Origin: Gammaproteobacteria bacterium UBA2675
Lineage (GTDB): Bacteria; Pseudomonadota; Gammaproteobacteria; Pseudomonadales; Pseudohongiellaceae
NCBI GenBank assembly: GCA_002354805.1
Contig: DEMH01000004.1
Coordinates: forward strand, 7,021-71,020
DNA: 64,000 nucleotides
Direction: 5' to 3'
Shown: one piece after another, positions 37,557 through 45,548 of the stretch
Layout: the number at the start of each line of letters is the position of its first letter
Position numbering within the stretch: position 1 is the stretch's first letter
The notes under the pieces: model-generated
Database searches by the model: none
Seen by the model: the letters and a program-made list of their open reading frames with translations, nothing else
What the model was told of the DNA's origin: nothing
Translations under genes and position numbers: made by a program

Positions 37557-38585
37557 ATGGATATCAAACAGGCGATACGGCACCTGTCAGCAGGGCAGGA
37601 TCTGGATGCGGGCCAGACAGCAGGGCTGATTCGCGAGATGATGACCGGCCAGTGCACTGATGCCCAGATCGCTGCCTTCCTCGTCGCCCTGCAGATCAAG
37701 GGCATAAAAACAGCTGAGTTGCTGGGTGCGGCACGCGTCATGCGGGAGCTGGCAACGCCTGTTGCAGTGCCACCGGACGCACATCTGGTGGATACCTGCG
37801 GTACCGGTGGTACGGGCACAGACACCTTCAATATTTCTACATCGGCGGCCATGGTGGCAGCCTGCGCAGGCGCGCGGGTGGCCAAGCATGGCAACCGTGG
37901 AGCCACCAGCAAAAGCGGCAGCGCTGATCTGCTGGAGGCGGCTGGCGTCAACCTTGGTATCAGTCCGGAACAGGTAGCGCAATGTATTCAGACCCTGGGA
38001 GTCGGTTTCATGTTTGCGCCCGGACACCACAGCGCCATGAAGCATGTAATTGGCCCGCGTCGTGAAATCGGTGTGCGTACCATCTTTAATATGCTGGGAC
38101 CATTGACGAATCCAGCGGGTGCTCCGAATCAGGTGATGGGAGTATTTGCTGCGGAATGGATCGAGCCGATACTGGATGTCCTTCAGGAACTTGGCAGCCG
38201 GCATGTGCTGGTGCTGGCCGCTGACGACGGACTGGATGAAATCAGCCTGTCCGCGAGTACGCAGATCGGTGAATTGCGAGATGGACATATCACACGGTAT
38301 ACCGTGTCGCCAGCGGACTTCGGCATGCAGCAGCGCAGTGACTATCGTGCCCTGCAGGTGGATTCTCCACAGCAGAGCCTGGAGCTGGTGAAAAAAGCAC
38401 TGAGCTACCAGGACGAGGCTGCAGGCGATATTGTGGCTTTGAACGCCGGAGCTGCCATCTACGCGGCTAACCTCTGCGACGATCTGCCGGCAGGTGTGGC
38501 ACGCGCACAAGAGATACTGAAAAGTGGTGCTGCGCTGGAGAAACTGCAGCAGCTGGCTGAAATGACACAAGGGTTTGCCAAGTGA
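37557..38585 (+). CDS. trpD: anthranilate phosphoribosyltransferase
   Basis: Joins anthranilate to PRPP. 342 residues; the PRPP-binding DTCGTGGTGTDTFNIST, KHGNRGATSKSGSADLLEA, FAPGHHSAMKHV and FNMLGPLTNPAG are all intact. Seven bases after trpG, overlapping trpC by four bases. Confidence 0.97.
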   Translation: MDIKQAIRHLSAGQDLDAGQTAGLIREMMTGQCTDAQIAAFLVALQIKGIKTAELLGAARVMRELATPVAVPPDAHLVDTCGTGGTGTDTFNISTSAAMVAACAGARVAKHGNRGATSKSGSADLLEAAGVNLGISPEQVAQCIQTLGVGFMFAPGHHSAMKHVIGPRREIGVRTIFNMLGPLTNPAGAPNQVMGVFAAEWIEPILDVLQELGSRHVLVLAADDGLDEISLSASTQIGELRDGHITRYTVSPADFGMQQRSDYRALQVDSPQQSLELVKKALSYQDEAAGDIVALNAGAAIYAANLCDDLPAGVARAQEILKSGAALEKLQQLAEMTQGFAK

Positions 38586-39379
38586 GCACAAGCACGATTC
38601 TGGAAAAAATACTCGACCGCAAGCAGTGGGAGATTCAGCAGAACAGCCAGCAGGTCAGCCTGGCCATGCAGGAAAAGCTGGCGCGCGACACCACGGACGA
38701 CAGGCGGGGTTTCATTAGCGCACTGCGAGAGCGCATGGATCAGCAGCAAACGGCTGTGATTGCCGAGATTAAAAAAGCGTCTCCGAGCAAAGGCCTGATT
38801 CGCGAAGACTTTGACCCGGCACGTATTGCCGCGCAGTATGCGGCAGCTGGCGCCAATTGCCTGTCGGTGCTGACTGACGAACAGTTTTTTCAGGGCAGCA
38901 ATGAGTACCTCAAGCAGGCGCGCGCGGCCTGTGAGCTGCCTGTAATTCGCAAGGACTTTATTGTTGACCCGTACCAGGTGGCAGAAGCGGGCGCCATCGG
39001 CGCCGATTGTATCCTGTTGATTGTTGCAGCTCTGAATCCGGTGCGCCTGAAAGAACTGTCGCAGTGCGCCGCAGATTTTGCCCTTGATGTCCTAGTTGAA
39101 GTTCACAACGAGACCGAGCTGGATGTAGCCCTGTCTGCGGGTTTCGATCTGATTGGAATCAATAATCGCAATCTGCATACCTTTCATACCGATCTGGATA
39201 CCACGCTGCGCCTGGCGGAGCGGGTGCCGGAAGATAAACTGATTGTCACCGAAAGTGGGATCAGCACAGCCGCTGATGTAAAACACATGGTGTCACGTGG
39301 AATTTATGGATTCCTGATTGGTGAGACATTCATGCGCGCCGACGATCCGGGTGAAAAGCTGCGCGAATTGTTCGACTGA
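38582..39379 (+). CDS. trpC: indole-3-glycerol phosphate synthase
   Basis: Ring closure of the anthranilate deoxyribulotide to indole glycerol phosphate. 265 residues; monofunctional TIM barrel (no fused TrpF). AEIKKASPSKGLIREDFDP, LPVIRKDFIVDPYQV and IGINNRNLHTF are diagnostic. GTG start embedded in the trpD stop (GTGA). Confidence 0.96.
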   Translation: MSTSTILEKILDRKQWEIQQNSQQVSLAMQEKLARDTTDDRRGFISALRERMDQQQTAVIAEIKKASPSKGLIREDFDPARIAAQYAAAGANCLSVLTDEQFFQGSNEYLKQARAACELPVIRKDFIVDPYQVAEAGAIGADCILLIVAALNPVRLKELSQCAADFALDVLVEVHNETELDVALSAGFDLIGINNRNLHTFHTDLDTTLRLAERVPEDKLIVTESGISTAADVKHMVSRGIYGFLIGETFMRADDPGEKLRELFD

Positions 39380-39452
39380 CTAAACATTCCCTGCGAACAG
39401 CCGATACCAGTCACTATGAGAACGATCTCAATAATGACGACCCGGGCCGTAA

Positions 39453-40160
39453 ATGTTCGTACCCAACCTGCTGACCATCTTCTTTTTGCTGCTTCTGCTG
39501 TGGGCGGGGTTGCTGCTGGCCAAGTGGGCCTTGCATCATCAGTCCGAGCAATACTGGCGGCTTCGCCAGCTGGCATCAGTGGATGAGCGGCGACGTCAGA
39601 TATATGAAGCCAGTCGGGCCCTGCTGCAGATGGACACCGATCCCGAAATCCTGCAGCCACTCTACGAAACACTGGCCAACGATATAAAAACCATTCAACG
39701 CCTGGATCCGTCCCGGAGTGACCTGGATGCCCAACTCAAAGAAGCGGAGACCGCCGGCCGCAAACGCGGAAGCGGTTCAGCTGGCGGCAGTGCTGCGGTG
39801 GCAACCGAGCAGGAGCTGAGTGTTGCTCAGCGACACATACAGCGCGCGTTGCAGATATTCATGGATTTGTACAAAGGCGAAAAGATCAGTGCCAGTCAGT
39901 TTGAGTCAGCCCGTGACAAGCTGCGAACGCTGGGCCTGCGCGTGGCGGTCAACTCCAGCCTGTTGATGGCACAGAAAGCAATTGAACATGAGGACGGCAT
40001 TCGGGCGATGTCATGCTATCGGCGCGCCGAGAGTCTGCTGGGCATGAGGGGGCTGCCGCAGGATGAAAAGCGCGACAAGCTCGCCTACATCAAGGCCGAA
40101 CGGGAGAAACTGTTTGCCAATGGTGGGCGCGGCCTGTTGATGCTGGCTTCCGGCGAATAA
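39453..40160 (+). CDS. membrane-anchored protein of unknown function
   Basis: 235 residues with one N-terminal transmembrane helix (LLTIFFLLLLLWAGLLLAKWAL) and a cytoplasmic, mainly helical and charged body containing a Gly/Ser linker near residue 108. VAQRHIQRALQIFMDLYKGEKISASQFESAR looks like a tetratricopeptide-like helical pair, a weak guess. No enzyme motif. Its stop codon directly abuts that of the convergent crp gene, with no base between them. Confidence 0.7.
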   Translation: MFVPNLLTIFFLLLLLWAGLLLAKWALHHQSEQYWRLRQLASVDERRRQIYEASRALLQMDTDPEILQPLYETLANDIKTIQRLDPSRSDLDAQLKEAETAGRKRGSGSAGGSAAVATEQELSVAQRHIQRALQIFMDLYKGEKISASQFESARDKLRTLGLRVAVNSSLLMAQKAIEHEDGIRAMSCYRRAESLLGMRGLPQDEKRDKLAYIKAEREKLFANGGRGLLMLASGE

Positions 40161-40796
40161 TCAGCGGGTTCCAAACACTACAATGGTTTGTCCGTGAACC
40201 GAAATCAGCTGTTGCTCCTCGAGAGTCTTCAAAACACGCCCCGCCATTTCCCGGGAACAGTTAACCAGACTGCCCAGTTCCTGCCGGGTAATTTTGATCT
40301 GCATGCCCTTGGGATGAGTCATCGCTGCCGGCTCTTTGCTGAGTTCAATCAGCGTGCGCGCGATGCGGCCCGTCACATCATAAAAAGCCAGATCGCCCAG
40401 TTTTCGTGTCGTATGTCGCAGGCGGTTGGCCATCTGCTTGCCAATAGTGAAGAGAATTTCGGGGTGGGCCCGCACATAGCTGTTGAACCTGCCGTACTCA
40501 ATTTCTGCAATTTCGCAGCCGGTACGGGCGCGGCAGAATGCGCTGCGTGACTGCAGGGAATCAAACAGGCCCATCTCGCCAAAGAAGTCCCCTGGATTCA
40601 GATAGGCAATGATCACCTCCTTGCCTTCCTCTTCTTCCAGATACACGGAGACTGTGCCCTTCATGATGTAGTAGAGCGTAGTCGGTTCATCACCCGCGTA
40701 GATGACAGTCTGACCCCGCTCATACTTGCGAATCTGGCAGAAGGCCAGAAAGTTGTGCAGATCATCAATGTGGGGAGTGATGGCCATCAGCGCCAT
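40161..40796 (-). CDS. crp: cyclic AMP receptor protein, Vfr/CRP type
   Basis: Global regulator activated by cAMP. 211 residues from the ATG at 40796, which has AGGAG nine bases upstream; a longer frame to 40865 lacks homology. The cAMP pocket GEMGLF and RSAFCRA, the dimer/C helix NRLRHTTRKLGDLAF, the hinge DVTGRIARTL, and the DNA-recognition helix ITRQELGSLVNCSREMAGRVL are close to E. coli CRP. Divergent from the OsmC-family gene, a pairing seen in both Enterobacteria (crp-yhfA) and Pseudomonas (vfr). Confidence 0.95.
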   Translation of the reverse strand: MALMAITPHIDDLHNFLAFCQIRKYERGQTVIYAGDEPTTLYYIMKGTVSVYLEEEEGKEVIIAYLNPGDFFGEMGLFDSLQSRSAFCRARTGCEIAEIEYGRFNSYVRAHPEILFTIGKQMANRLRHTTRKLGDLAFYDVTGRIARTLIELSKEPAAMTHPKGMQIKITRQELGSLVNCSREMAGRVLKTLEEQQLISVHGQTIVVFGTR

Positions 40797-40939
40797 ATCG
40801 GTGCTCTCCTGGTTGTTGGTCGGAATTCCCTTGTCCGGATATGACTTGATTGTAACGCAAGCCATGAGCTCACGGCTAACCCTGACGCACAGGCTGTGTT
40901 AATCTTTCGCACCCGCTGACAGGAGTACAGGAGCAAGTG

Positions 40940-41359
40940 ATGAAAGCAACAGTTCGTTGGGTTAACAACGCGATGTTTTTGGGCGAATCCGGCAGTGGCC
41001 ATACGGTGGTCATGGATGGACCTGAGGACAGCGGTGGCCGGAATCTGGGCCTTCGCCCTATGGAGATGCTGCTGATCGGCACCGGGGGATGTTCTTCATT
41101 TGACGTGGTCAATATTCTTCGCAAGTCCCGGCAACAGGTGACTGATTGTCAGGTCGACATGCAGGCCACCCGCGCAGACGCTGTGCCGGCTGTGTTCGAA
41201 AGCATTCACATGCACTTTATCGTGACCGGCAAAGAGCTGAGTGAGAAGCAGGTTGAGCGGGCAGTGTCGCTGTCGGCTGAAAAATACTGTTCAGCTTCCA
41301 TCATGCTGGCTGGCGCTGGCGTAAAGATGACGCATACCTTCGAGATCGTCGAAGGCTGA
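40940..41359 (+). CDS. OsmC-family protein (YhfA type)
   Basis: 139 residues. OsmC/Ohr fold: the peroxide-reactive cysteines are probably those in GTGGCSSFDVVNILRKSR and EKYCSASIMLAGAG. Members next to crp are the YhfA group, whose physiological role is not settled. ATG at 40940 with AGGAG seven bases upstream; a GTG immediately before is less likely. Convergent with the bufferin-cluster gene, six bases between them. Confidence 0.92.
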   Translation: MKATVRWVNNAMFLGESGSGHTVVMDGPEDSGGRNLGLRPMEMLLIGTGGCSSFDVVNILRKSRQQVTDCQVDMQATRADAVPAVFESIHMHFIVTGKELSEKQVERAVSLSAEKYCSASIMLAGAGVKMTHTFEIVEG

Positions 41360-41365
41360 GCCACT

Positions 41366-42184
41366 CTACCGATGCAGCAGCTGCAGCTCGATTGTCTTGA
41401 GCAGCAGCTGCAGGCTGAGTGTGGGAATGTCCTCATCAGGACGCTGGCTGTTCAGATAGTCGCAAAGTCCAGCGAAATTAACCCCCTGTTGCAGTCTCTG
41501 CAGAAAACCTGCCATCAGGTCGCTGATACGGTGGAACTGCATCCGATAATCTGATCTGCGCACCAGATACCATGCACAATCCGTATCCGTAAACCTCATT
41601 GCAGAGAAGCTGGTTTCGCCCGGCACTGGGTCTGGAGAGTTCATGTATTGCTGCATCTGACTCCAGTACTTTTCCAGGTCAAATGCACTGCTCATGATTG
41701 CCCAGTCCTGTTTAGGCTGCCAGCGAGTCTCCGGCCACTGATCAGGCGGCAGAGACTGAAGCTGCGCCTGGGTGTAGGCAGGTTCGTCAGCGCGATCGAA
41801 CAGCTCGATCAGCAGGCTTTCCAGTTCGATGATGCTGATCAGGGCTGGCAGCTTTCCGAACTGCTCGTGTTGCCGAACGAAAGCCAGCAGGTTTTCGCCC
41901 AGCAGGCCCATAGGCCCTGGGCGCGGCGGTGAGCTTGCCAGGTACTCGATCCAGAGTCGGGTATACACATCCTGACCCAGGGTGTGATAGGTCACTGGAA
42001 AAAGCTCGGAGGAAATTTGTATCAGTCGCTGGTGGTAGGCGTTGTTGTAGATCGCCAGCGCTTCGATCTGGCTGATTTCCCGGTGTGGTTTGAATAGCTG
42101 CTGGATATCATCGGCGCTCTCGCGCAGGTCCTGCGGCCGGGTTATCCACTTCCAGAAAGCTTCCTGTTCCTCTGACCAGGTCAT
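41366..42184 (-). CDS. DUF2063 RiPP-maturation partner (BufC/HvfC-like)
   Basis: 272 residues. The N-terminal DUF2063 domain (about 1-95) includes IEALAIYNNAYHQRLIQISSELFPVTYHTLGQ, the pattern of HvfC/BufC proteins, which bind the leader of the precursor and present it to the MNIO enzyme. The C-terminal half is a less conserved domain (AFDLEKYWSQMQQ, CAWYLVRRSDYRMQFHRIS). The ATG at 42184 lies 34 bases after the upstream MNIO gene with GGAG at good spacing; the open frame extends further but would overlap that gene. Last gene of the bufA-B-C set. Confidence 0.85.
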   Translation of the reverse strand: MTWSEEQEAFWKWITRPQDLRESADDIQQLFKPHREISQIEALAIYNNAYHQRLIQISSELFPVTYHTLGQDVYTRLWIEYLASSPPRPGPMGLLGENLLAFVRQHEQFGKLPALISIIELESLLIELFDRADEPAYTQAQLQSLPPDQWPETRWQPKQDWAIMSSAFDLEKYWSQMQQYMNSPDPVPGETSFSAMRFTDTDCAWYLVRRSDYRMQFHRISDLMAGFLQRLQQGVNFAGLCDYLNSQRPDEDIPTLSLQLLLKTIELQLLHR

Positions 42185-42218
42185 CAGCCTGCTCTCCACG
42201 GGCACGATGTTGCGTATG

Positions 42219-43034
42219 TCATTGGGTGTCCAGCGCCTGCTGCTGAATCGCTCTGGCCTGCGCCAGCTCAGCAATCAGCTCCTGGAGCGGGGGTATATTG
42301 TCGTCCCGCTCCAACAGGGTTGCTGTGGCACCGAACCGTTTGCAGGCTGCGGCATACAGTTCCCACACAGGGTCGCTGACGGCCTGGTCGTGGGTGTCGA
42401 TAATATGGCTGCTGTTATGCGTGTGCCCGGCCAGATGGAACTGGGCAACACAGTCTGGTCTTAGCGCCTGCAGGGACTGATAGGGATCAAGCCCCAGGTT
42501 GAAACAGCTGACATAGAGGTTGTTTACATCCAGCAGTATCCGACAGCCCGTTCTCTCCACCAGGGTGTTGATGAACTCGGCCTCGCTCATACTGGCAGAC
42601 CGGAACTGAATGTAGACTGACGGGTTTTCCAGCACGATGTGGTGGCCGAGGTAGTCCTGAATCTGGCTTACCTTACTCGCAACCTGATCCAGCGTCTCCT
42701 GATTGTAGGCGATGGGCAGCAGGTCGTGTGAGGTTTTACCGTGCAGCCCTGTCCAGCAGAGATGGTCAGACACCCAGGCCGGTTGTACTTCTTGAATCAG
42801 CGCCTTGAGTTGCTTCAGGTAGTCGAAGTCGGGCGCTTCGGCAGTGCCAATGTTGAATGACAGGCCATGTAAAACAACCGGGTAGTGTTCGCGGACCTGG
42901 CGCAGAATCGCGCGCGGGCGCCCGCCGGGGGCAAGGTAGTTCTCGGTTATCAACTCAAACCAGTCGACGTCAGGCCGCCCAGTCAGCACGTCATTGTAGT
43001 GCTGACTGCGCAGTCCCAATCCGAAGCCAAGCAT
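42219..43034 (-). CDS. MNIO (DUF692) multinuclear iron oxidase, bufferin maturase (BufB/HvfB-like)
   Basis: 271 residues. DUF692/MbnB-type TIM barrel that uses a multi-iron centre to convert cysteines of a peptide into oxazolone/thioamide or thiooxazole groups. Likely metal ligands and conserved motifs are visible: FELITENY, VVLHGLSFNIG, VSDHLCWTG, LENPSVYI, LLDVNNLYV, FHLAGHTH, IDTHDQ and LLERDDNIP. I use the ATG at 43034, 14 bases after the precursor stop; a GTG at 43088 would add 18 unrelated residues. Precursor upstream, DUF2063 partner downstream. Confidence 0.92.
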   Translation of the reverse strand: MLGFGLGLRSQHYNDVLTGRPDVDWFELITENYLAPGGRPRAILRQVREHYPVVLHGLSFNIGTAEAPDFDYLKQLKALIQEVQPAWVSDHLCWTGLHGKTSHDLLPIAYNQETLDQVASKVSQIQDYLGHHIVLENPSVYIQFRSASMSEAEFINTLVERTGCRILLDVNNLYVSCFNLGLDPYQSLQALRPDCVAQFHLAGHTHNSSHIIDTHDQAVSDPVWELYAAACKRFGATATLLERDDNIPPLQELIAELAQARAIQQQALDTQ

Positions 43035-43048
43035 GGCAGGGGGTGGCT

Positions 43049-43516
43049 TTACAGCGACGACAGCACCGTGCCGCCAAGCTTCTCGCACAGTGAGTCAGAG
43101 ATGTCTTTGCTATCGCTGTATACGCCAACAAATCCGATCCCATGACAGGTGTTCTGGCCCGCACAATTGGCGTTTGCATTACCCTTACAGGCACTGAGAC
43201 CTGCGCAGGTGAAAACGTCATTGCAGTAAGTCACCTGTACGGCGTCCGATGCCAGGTCAGTTCCCGCAGCTGCTGTCAGTGCTTTGGCCTGAGTGCCGCC
43301 CATGACCTGACACATGACTGAGGAAAAGTTTTCATTGCCGGTGCTGACCGCGGCAAAGGCAGTGTCCGGAACGTCCTGACACACGCTGACCTTGACCGGC
43401 TGGTCCGGGTTGTTGTCCAGCGAATCGAAGGCTGAAGCGGCGGCGGTGCCGGACATCAGCAACGCGGCCGCCGCGCTGGCGAGTTTCCAACCTTCTGACT
43501 TATTTGCTGCATTCAT
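43049..43516 (-). CDS. bufferin-like RiPP precursor with extended, partly duplicated cysteine-rich body
   Basis: 155 residues. Signal peptide about 1-29 (LASAAAALLMSGTAAASA), as in exported bufferins. Cysteines at 46, 69, 98, 104, 110, 118, 124 and 144. The C-terminal part, CAGLSACKGN, CAGQNTCHGIGFV and LCEKLGGT, has the spacing of BufA2-type copper-binding bufferins. The N-terminal extension (about 35-95) also ends a cysteine segment with MCQVMGGT, echoing LCEKLGGT, so an ancient internal duplication is likely. ATG at 43516 with AGGAG eight bases upstream. Inferred role: periplasmic metal (probably copper) sequestration after cysteine modification by the downstream MNIO enzyme. Confidence 0.85.
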   Translation of the reverse strand: MNAANKSEGWKLASAAAALLMSGTAAASAFDSLDNNPDQPVKVSVCQDVPDTAFAAVSTGNENFSSVMCQVMGGTQAKALTAAAGTDLASDAVQVTYCNDVFTCAGLSACKGNANANCAGQNTCHGIGFVGVYSDSKDISDSLCEKLGGTVLSSL

Positions 43517-43742
43517 ACTGACTCTCCTGAACATTTCTATAATTCCGGACTGCGTGAAAACCGCGACAGCCCGACAACCATATCGTTATGTGGCAACCAT
43601 TATGCGCATAGAGCAACTTAATGGCGCCTTAATATTGTTACGAATGGCAACGTTTCCCGGATTATCGCATCTACAGGCGCGCAAACAAGTCACTGCGTCA
43701 ATATGTCACAGTGGGTTTGCTGTCACGATTTTTCTGATGCAC
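43517..43742. other. upstream region of the bufferin cluster
   Basis: 226 bases between ubiJ and the precursor gene, relatively AT-rich. I see a ribosome site next to the precursor ATG but no convincing sigma-70 pair, Fur box or CueR-type palindrome. Bufferin operons are often driven by ECF sigma factors, whose sites are hard to judge from one sequence. No terminator after ubiJ is evident. Confidence 0.4.
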
Positions 43743-44351
43743 TTACTGTTTTTCCAGAAAAAGCCGGGTACGGGCCTCCAGACGGTCAATGCGCAGGCGC
43801 AGATCGTCAACTCTGGACTGAAAACCGGCAATTTCATGACGGCTGGGCAGCAGCGCGGCCTCCTGTTGCAGGAAATCAGTGGTGTCCTGCCGCAGTGACG
43901 AAATCGTCATCTCTGTCTGTTGGCGGGCTTTTGTGAGTGCGGAGGCAGCGAGGTGGAATGCCGGATTGTCGAACAGGTCCTGCCACTGCAGCTCAAGTCG
44001 CGTCACCGCGCGGTGCAGTGCCTGAATCAGATGCACATCACCACTGAGCTGTAGTTCCGGGTGGTAAAGTGCAGCTGCCGGGTCATCGCTTTGCAGCAGG
44101 CCCAGCAATGCGGCACGCGTGCCACGAATAGTGGCATCAATTGGCTCTTCGGGTTCGACCAGCAGGTGAATGCGATCGGCGCTTATTCGCAGTGCGAGTG
44201 ACAGGCGTGGGGAGCTGGTGCACTCCAGCAGGATCAGCTTGTCGGGCGCAACCTTGTACAGTGAGGCGATAATATGGGGATCCCGCTTGAGGAACAGGTT
44301 CAGTCCTGCCTCAATAGGCTGGAGCATCGCAAACTTCAACAGTGCGCTCAT
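43743..44351 (-). CDS. ubiJ: ubiquinone biosynthesis accessory factor UbiJ
   Basis: 202 residues. N-terminal SCP2 lipid-binding domain (LLKFAMLQPIEAGLNLFLKRDP, DATIRGTRAALLGLL) and a C-terminal coiled coil (VDDLRLRIDRLEARTRLFL). UbiJ and UbiK help assemble the late ubiquinone-synthesis complex. Ten bases after ubiE. The usual next gene ubiB is not here; the bufferin cluster follows instead. Confidence 0.9.
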   Translation of the reverse strand: MSALLKFAMLQPIEAGLNLFLKRDPHIIASLYKVAPDKLILLECTSSPRLSLALRISADRIHLLVEPEEPIDATIRGTRAALLGLLQSDDPAAALYHPELQLSGDVHLIQALHRAVTRLELQWQDLFDNPAFHLAASALTKARQQTEMTISSLRQDTTDFLQQEAALLPSRHEIAGFQSRVDDLRLRIDRLEARTRLFLEKQ

Positions 44352-44361
44352 GGCAGGCTGC

Positions 44362-45150
44362 CTATTTATAACCGATATGGATGGCGCTGATTCCGCCCAG
44401 CAGGTTGTGATACTTGCAGTCCCGGAAACCGGCTTCCTGCATCATGGACTTGAGGGTTTCCTGATCCGGATGCATACGAATCGATTCCACCAGGTAACGG
44501 TAGCTGTCGGCATCGCCGGTGACCGCTTTGCCTGCTAAAGGCCACAGCGCTGACCAGGCATCGTAGGCCTTGCCAAGAACCGGGTTGACCGGCTTTGAGA
44601 ATTCCAGCACCAGCGCGCGGCCGCCAGGTTTGAGTGTCTGGTACATGGAGCGCAGCGCGGCATCCTTATCAGTGACATTGCGCAAACCATAGGCAATGAC
44701 AATGCAGTCAAAACTTTCCGGCTCAAACGGCAGGTGTTCGGCATTGACCTGTGCGATGCTGATATTGCCTGTCAGCCCCCGGTCCAGCAGTCGATCGCGA
44801 CCCACCTTGAGCATGGAATCATTTATGTCAGCCAGGACCACCTGGCCGCTGGGACCCACCAGCGGGGAAAATTTCATGGAAAAATCCCCCGTACCACCGG
44901 CCAGGTCGAGCACGCGCTGGCCTGTCCGCACACCGCTGAGCTGCACCGTAAACTGCTTGATGACACGGTGCGTGCCCATGGATATCAGGTCATTCATCAC
45001 ATCATAGCGATTGGCGACTGAGTGAAATACCTGGCCCACCCGCCGGGTTTTTTCCGCGGGACTTACAGTCTGGTAGCCGAAGTGGGTACCTGCTTCGCCG
45101 TCCGCATCCGCATGGGTGGTGTGGGGATCATTATGTTGTTGGTTGCTCAT
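44362..45150 (-). CDS. ubiE: ubiquinone/menaquinone C-methyltransferase
   Basis: SAM-dependent methylation of demethylmenaquinone and 2-methoxy-6-polyprenylbenzoquinol. 262 residues: FGYQTVSPAEKTRRVGQVFHSVA, SAM motif VLDLAGGTGDFSMKFS, YGLRNVTDKDAALRSMYQTLKPGG and LEFSKP. Overlaps the DUF971 gene by four bases. Confidence 0.97.
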   Translation of the reverse strand: MSNQQHNDPHTTHADADGEAGTHFGYQTVSPAEKTRRVGQVFHSVANRYDVMNDLISMGTHRVIKQFTVQLSGVRTGQRVLDLAGGTGDFSMKFSPLVGPSGQVVLADINDSMLKVGRDRLLDRGLTGNISIAQVNAEHLPFEPESFDCIVIAYGLRNVTDKDAALRSMYQTLKPGGRALVLEFSKPVNPVLGKAYDAWSALWPLAGKAVTGDADSYRYLVESIRMHPDQETLKSMMQEAGFRDCKYHNLLGGISAIHIGYK

Positions 45151-45548
45151 GAGTGATTGGTCCTGGTCGGATCTGTAATGGTAATCACTTGTGCATCATC
45201 ACGCAATCGACCCGCCCGTCTCAGGCGTTCAAGATAGTCCTGCCACAACTGATCCTGACGGGTACAGAGGTCGAACAGATAATCCCAGGTAAAAATGCCA
45301 CTGTCGTGTCCATCATCAAAACTTGGCTGGATGGCATAGTGGCCGACACCGCGAACGCCGGTCAGGCGGACATGACGTTTTCCCCATTGCAGGACGGCCT
45401 GCTCCGGGCCATGACCGCTGACTTCGGCAGAGGGGGAGTGCACGCGAAGAAACTCTGCGGGCAGCTGATAAGTGCTGCCGTCAGCATACGAAAGCTCCAG
45501 CACATTACTGGTTTTGCGCAGCCGTATGCTGACAGGGGTTCTGTCCAT
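45147..45548 (-). CDS. DUF971 protein
   Basis: 133 residues homologous to the N-terminal domain of gamma-butyrobetaine hydroxylase (GBBH-like), a small zinc or iron-sulfur related fold. Features: LRKTSNVLELSYADGSTYQLPAEFLRVHSPSAEV and DGHDSGIFTWDYLFDLC. Commonly encoded between hslU and ubiE; function unknown. Its start abuts the hslU stop. Confidence 0.9.
   Translation of the reverse strand: MDRTPVSIRLRKTSNVLELSYADGSTYQLPAEFLRVHSPSAEVSGHGPEQAVLQWGKRHVRLTGVRGVGHYAIQPSFDDGHDSGIFTWDYLFDLCTRQDQLWQDYLERLRRAGRLRDDAQVITITDPTRTNHS

Noticed and set aside
37587..38591. 334-codon open frame on the minus strand
   Set aside because: Antisense to trpD, which is complete and conserved.
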